This document shows positions 59,805-64,000 of a stretch of DNA of 64,000 bases, piece by piece. Below the pieces are notes generated by a model. That model was not told where the DNA came from, ran no database searches, and saw only the letters and a program-made list of their open reading frames with translations. Source of the stretch: Doris montereyensis (lineage: Eukaryota > Mollusca > Gastropoda > Nudibranchia > Dorididae); NCBI GenBank assembly GCA_037039925.1, contig JAXRKP010000112.1:290136-354135 (forward strand), read 5' to 3'. Position 1 is the first letter of the stretch. Each line of letters begins with the position of its first letter. The position numbers were made by a program, and so were the translations under genes.

Positions 59805-60312
59805 CTCCTATGGTATTAATATTGGCAGGTACAGTTTCCCCAATACAAGGTGGTTATGACCCATATATCTCCTCTGGTATTAATATTGGCAGGTACAGTT
59901 TCCCCATTACAAGGTGGTTATGACCCATAGCTCTCCTGTGGTATTAATATTGGCAGGTACAGTTTCCCCAATACAAGGTGGTTATGATCCATATATCTCC
60001 TATGGTATTAATATTGGCAGGTACAGTTTCCCCATCACAAGGTGGTTATGACCCATAGATCTCCTATGGTATTAATATTGGCAGGTACAGTTTCCCCAAT
60101 ATAAGGTGGTTATGACCCATATATCTCCTATGGTATTAATATTGGCAGGTACAGTTTCCCCATCACAAGGTGGTTATGACCCATAGATCTCCTGTGGTAT
60201 TAATATTGGCAGGTACAGTTTCCCCAATACAAGATGTTTATGACCCATAGGTCTCCTATGGTATTAATATTGGTAAGTACAGTTTCCCCTATACAAGGAA
60301 GTTATGACCCAT
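59805..60312. repeat. Satellite, ~62-bp unit, 8 copies
   Basis: Unit: ATCTCCTATGGTATTAATAT then TGGCAGGTACAGTTTCCCCA then ATACAAGGTGGTTATGACCC. CCAATACAAGG and CCATTACAAGG/CCATCACAAGG variants roughly alternate, hinting at a 124-bp dimer. Confidence 0.95.
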
Positions 60313-60404
60313 AGAGCTAGAGTTTATACTGGTTTCTATTGGTTGAAGTAGAGTAAGTGATACAATTTCACCTCCTTAAGAGAAATTCTGATTATCTGTC
60401 ACAG

Positions 60405-60492
60405 GTTTTTGTTAAGTGTCTTTCCCAAGGAACACAATATGTGAGAGATAACACAGCCAAGAATCGAAAACAGGACCTCATGATCCCGGGTC

Positions 60493-60531
<39 letters not shown>

Positions 60532-60640
60532 TAATGACAATGCATTTATCTAGCACCTAAAAAGATCCACTTGGGAAGTGCCCAAATGTGGCTTTACAAT
60601 AACAACAGGCAAATAAATTAATTAATTAATTAATCTGTTC
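60405..60640 (-). mobile_element. SINE family C fragment and LINE-type 3' tail
   Basis: GTGTCTTTCCCAAGGAACAC and GGACCTCATGATCCCGGG match family C. After an AAT run, the inverse of a CR1/L2-type 3' end follows (AATGCATTTATCTAGCACCT, GGGAAGTGCCCAAATGTGG). Confidence 0.55.
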
Positions 60641-60714
60641 AAAATGATATAAAGAGCAAGAATTGAGAACACTGTAACAACAAAACAAACTAAAACCAGA
60701 AATGCAAGTTGTGG

Positions 60715-60865
60715 CTAATCCACCTTGGTTTCATTGAAATTACCCAATCCACCATATGCGGCAATTTCCAGGGCGAATAAATAGGAAACGACAAGGTGTA
60801 AGGCTCTAAACAGAGTAAAAGGAAAGAAATAGGACCTATCACGACCAATTACCTTGGTTGTGTTC
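60715..60865 (-). repeat. Dispersed ~130-bp repeat, copy 7 (inverted)
   Basis: ACCCAATCCACCATATGCGG and AGTAAAAGGAAAGAAATAGG followed by ACC are the reverse complement of the copy 4 and copy 6 blocks. Confidence 0.65.
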
Positions 60866-61181
60866 GGAAAAAGATTATATTTTTTAAAGGGAATGCAAAG
60901 AAACACAAGAAAACAACCCATAGAAGTTTTTGTTTCCATAAAGTTTAATTTCATTAAAAAATATTAATATAGTGAAAATCATTAAAGTTTTAATTTATGT
61001 ATAAGGCAAGGTCTCAGCTGGGTAAACAGATGCCTTCGTCAATGTACAGAGATAATTTTGCTTATTTTTAAAAAATAAGGGAGAAAATACTGCTTTCACA
61101 AGTCAAAATGAAAAATCAAAGACTGGAGAAACATTTCTGTATACGTGAGCATGATATTGTAACATATAAATACATAATATA

Positions 61182-61759
61182 CAGTCACGTCTCAATAGTC
61201 CCGACTTCTATAATTCAGATGTCTCAATAATTAGCCTAGATGAGGTGGGGACATTTTTTCTTTTAGATGTACCTGATAATCCTGAAATTCGAGATTCCCA
61301 ATTCGAACACCTAATTTGGGAACAAGCTCCCACAATAAAGAGAATTTATCCTTCCATAAACCGAACACTTAGCACTTGTAGATAGTCTAACCATTCTTCT
61401 AAACACGACTATAACAATAATTTAGTAGTTTTCTATCCCTGTCTCTCTTCTTCTCCCTCTTCTTTTACGTCTTCTTCTTGCATGGTGTAAATTGTGTGTA
61501 AGTGAGAAACCTGAGATACAAAGTCAGAGAGTGACACAAAGACAGACAGACAGAGAGAAAAAATGTTCTGGCCAGTTATGAACTGAATTGTAGTACTCTG
61601 TGCCCTGTAAAATGCACTAGGCCTTCATGACTGAAATTCTGAGACCTTTTGCAGCTTCACAATGTGTCACTTTGATCGACAATTCGATACTCCAGATGTC
61701 TCGATATTGCTGACAAAAATTGCTTGGAACAGAGGTATTGGATTATCAAGACGTGACTG
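61182..61759. mobile_element. TA-flanked TIR element, pogo/Tigger-type MITE
   Basis: Left end CAGTCACGTCTCAATAGTCC; right end reads GATTATCAAGACGTGACTG, its inverse with few mismatches; both are flanked by TA (61180-61181 and 61760-61761). The 578-bp interior has no transposase but carries motifs such as ATTCGAACACCTAATTTGGG. Ends beginning CAGT with TA duplication fit pogo/Tigger non-autonomous elements. Confidence 0.65.
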
Positions 61760-61850
61760 TATTTCAGACAAACATCACACTATCCCTGTAAGAAACATAT
61801 CATATCACAGTAAAACTCAGAAAGACATAAAATATTAAAACATGAAGGAA

Positions 61851-63593
61851 CATGGGGCCGTAAACATAGACCGTACACAAGTTGCGCCACTGTTGGTGAC
61901 TACAGAAGCGTGCGTTGTGGTAAACATAAACCATGCTTAAGTCCCGCGCATACGCAATATGGTCTAAAAAGTCGGTGCAACTTGCGCCCGTGTAGCGCCC
62001 ATGAAAAACTGCACTAATACCAGATACGCACAAAATTTTGTCAATGGAGAAATAACAGAAAACAAGAAAATTTGAGTTCTAAATCGAAAATAAAAGAATT
62101 TCAACATGACTGCGGGTTTTTCTTTGTTTTCTTCCTCTCATGAGTCCTTTTCTTTGTTGTAGCAGTAAAAGCTAGGTCTAGATTAGATTAGATCTAGTTT
62201 TTGTTAAATTTTTTTTTTCTAAATATGTAGATCGAGTGCCGGTTAGGGAGGCCCACTATAAAAGCTAGTATTCGACTTGAATGTAGATCTAGTCATAGAT
62301 ATCATGAGACCCAAATACATGTAGGTTAAAAATTGAATAAATTGAAAATTTAAGGTCTTTTTTAAACAGGTGACAGAGACAGAGAGACTAAACATGTTAG
62401 GAAAGTTGAAGAAGATGAAAAAGATGGAGAAATGCAAAAACAAAGGTGAAGAAAAGGCGCCAAAGATATGAAAGATAAAGAAAGAAAACAAAGATAAACA
62501 AAATGAAGAATCACGTTAGGTGATGAAAATTCAAAACAATCAGAAAGACGACAGAGACGGAGAAGATGTAAAGAATTACAAAAGACAGCAAAGACCGAGA
62601 AGTTCAAAGAAGTGAAGAAAGATGGAGAAGACAAAAACATGGAAAAAATACAAAGAAGACAAAAAAACGGAAGTTCAACGGCAAAGACGGAGAAGATGAA
62701 TAAATTTAACAAAGATGGAGAAGACGAAAAAATTGAAGAAAGATGGAAAAGACCAAAACATTGCAGAAAGCGGTAAAGACAGAGAGGATAAAAAAACTTA
62801 AAGACAGGCGACAAAGGCGGAGAAGGCAAAAAAATTGAAGAAAAACAACAGACAGAGAAGACAAAAAATTGAAGCAAAAGACGGCAAACATGGGGAAGTC
62901 GAAAATTTTGATGAAAAACGACAGAAAACGGAGAAGAGCGAAAACATTGAAGAAAGATGGTAAAGCCCGAAGAACATGAAAAAATTGAAGAGAGACAGAC
63001 AAGATGAAAAAAAAATTAAGACAAAAATGGAAAAAAAGAATCATGGTAAAGCTGATGAAGATGAAAAAATTGAAGAAAGACGACAAAAACAAAAAAATTG
63101 AAGAAAAAGATGGAAAACATTAAAGCCAAAAAAATTGAAGAAAATCGCCAAAAAAATTGAAGAAAATCGGAGACAGAGAAGATGAAAAACTTACAGAAAG
63201 ACAGCAAAGACAGAGAAGACGAACAATTTGAAGAAAAGCGGAGAGACGAACAAATTTCTACACATGGGAGGTCTCTGATTCTGATAATATTTTCGCTTTA
63301 TTGTTGTGCTATGTCAAATTTGAAAGTATTGGATTGCCGTCGTGAACTGTTCATCGTCTGAAGTCAAAGCTCAATTTTCGAAAGTAGACTCAACAAAGAC
63401 AATTTTATCATTATGGGCAATACACACATGTAGAAACTGCAAACACTGCACTGACACAGCTAGTTTCGCGCTCACTTTAGACACGCACGATCTTAGTTTA
63501 CCAGCTGGCGCAAAAAGTTACGCAGGTGTGCATTTGACTAGCTGCGCCAGGCACAAGCGCAGCTTACCACACAGTCTATGTTTACGGCCCATG
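61851..63593. mobile_element. TIR element with GA-rich tandem interior
   Basis: The left end CATGGGGCCGTAAACATAGAC and the right end GTCTATGTTTACGGCCCATG are inverted copies about 1.74 kb apart. Subterminal GTAAACATAAACCATG near 61920 repeats the motif. The middle (62385-63240) is a degenerate GAAGAA/GACGGAGAAGA array. No transposase frame. No clear target-site duplication recognised. Confidence 0.5.
62385..63245. repeat. Degenerate purine-rich minisatellite
   Basis: Irregular copies of GACGGAGAAGATGAAAAAATTGAAGAAAGA-like units (listed here in pieces: GACGGAGAAGATG, AAAAAATTGAAGAAAG). The Phe/Ser-rich minus-strand frames are by-products. Confidence 0.8.
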
Positions 63594-64000
63594 GTCCCCA
63601 AAAACAACCTGAAGTTGATAATTTAAGTTCATGACAAAAGTTCACATAGAAACTACATGTTTATTACAAGACAAGAACCACCACCAAAAGAGGTAATATG
63701 AAATGATTACCTGTGTCTACAAATGCAGTGATAAAGTCATATGAAGAGTTCATAATGGGGAAGAAGGGACACACAGGTTCAAGAGCTGACTTACAATGCG
63801 ATTTTCCTGTAAAAATTGTACCCTTGAGAAAAGTCCTTAGCTGATCTGTTTTCATTTTCATTAACCCCTGGCGTCCAATTTGAGTACATGGCTATGGGCA
63901 GACAGAGATATTGTTAGAGTGCTCATGTGATGTTGGGGCTGCTCTTCTATTTGATTTATATTAACATTAACAAGATTTCAAGGGTCTCTTCTGTTTACAA
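63594..64000. other. Unannotated DNA to window end
   Basis: No recognised feature. Confidence 0.4.

Noticed and set aside
62362..63207. Phe/Ser-rich multi-membrane-segment proteins on the minus strand
   Set aside because: They arise from the purine-rich minisatellite read in reverse.

Overview
This is a 64 kb piece of an animal nuclear genome, AT-rich and dominated by repeats. It has no bacterial-type gene layout. The mix of tRNA-derived SINEs, many copies of an RTE-like LINE, CR1/L2-like LINE remnants, Penelope-like elements with a GIY-YIG remnant, pogo-like DNA transposons and a BIR-domain gene with multi-kilobase introns suggests a lophotrochozoan invertebrate, most likely a gastropod mollusc. 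The taxon is an inference, not something read from a marker gene.

The only host gene I can support is an inhibitor-of-apoptosis-like (BIRC/IAP) gene on the + strand, spread over about 27 kb (15544-42795). Exon A (ATG at 15616) carries a disordered N-terminus and BIR1. Exons B (27721-27872) and C (33264-33442) together encode BIR2. A doubtful exon D (34159-34268) carries an Ala/Ser/Glu-rich linker. Exons E (38747-38866) and F (42722-42795) encode a UBA-like helical domain and the stop. A-B-C join in perfect phase (852 nt, 284 codons), and E-F join in phase. C-D-E do not join cleanly with the strong splice sites, so the middle of the gene is unresolved. I found no RING domain.

Layout. 1-3.3 kb: a tRNA-type SINE and a decayed DDE-like transposon-family gene (minus strand). 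4.8-5.9 kb: a foldback repeat and a solo Penelope-like arm. 6.26-9.90 kb: a pogo-like TIR element flanked by TA, sitting in AGATCT/TCTAGA-rich DNA. 10-13.8 kb: an internally deleted and a 5'-truncated copy of the RTE-like LINE. 15.5-42.8 kb: the IAP gene, whose introns hold satellites (17.3, 20.2 and 35.8 kb), a Penelope-like element with a GIY-YIG fragment (18.0-19.6 kb), a decayed Mutator-like ORF (21.4 kb), an RTE-like LINE split by a second Penelope-like element (28-32.8 kb) and a near full-length LINE (39-42.2 kb). 43-51.4 kb: LINE, SINE and microsatellite debris. 51.4-54.6 kb: a CR1/L2-like LINE whose C-terminal coding segment has expanded into about 2.4 kb of 59-bp satellite. 56-59.4 kb: the best RTE-like LINE copy. 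59.8-63.6 kb: a 62-bp satellite and two TIR elements.

The most unusual signals are the satellite that grew out of a LINE reading frame, the nested Penelope-in-LINE insertion with recognisable target-site duplication, the LINE deletion derivatives that keep only both ends, and a roughly 130-bp dispersed repeat present at least seven times. I did not find a convincing new multi-gene system.
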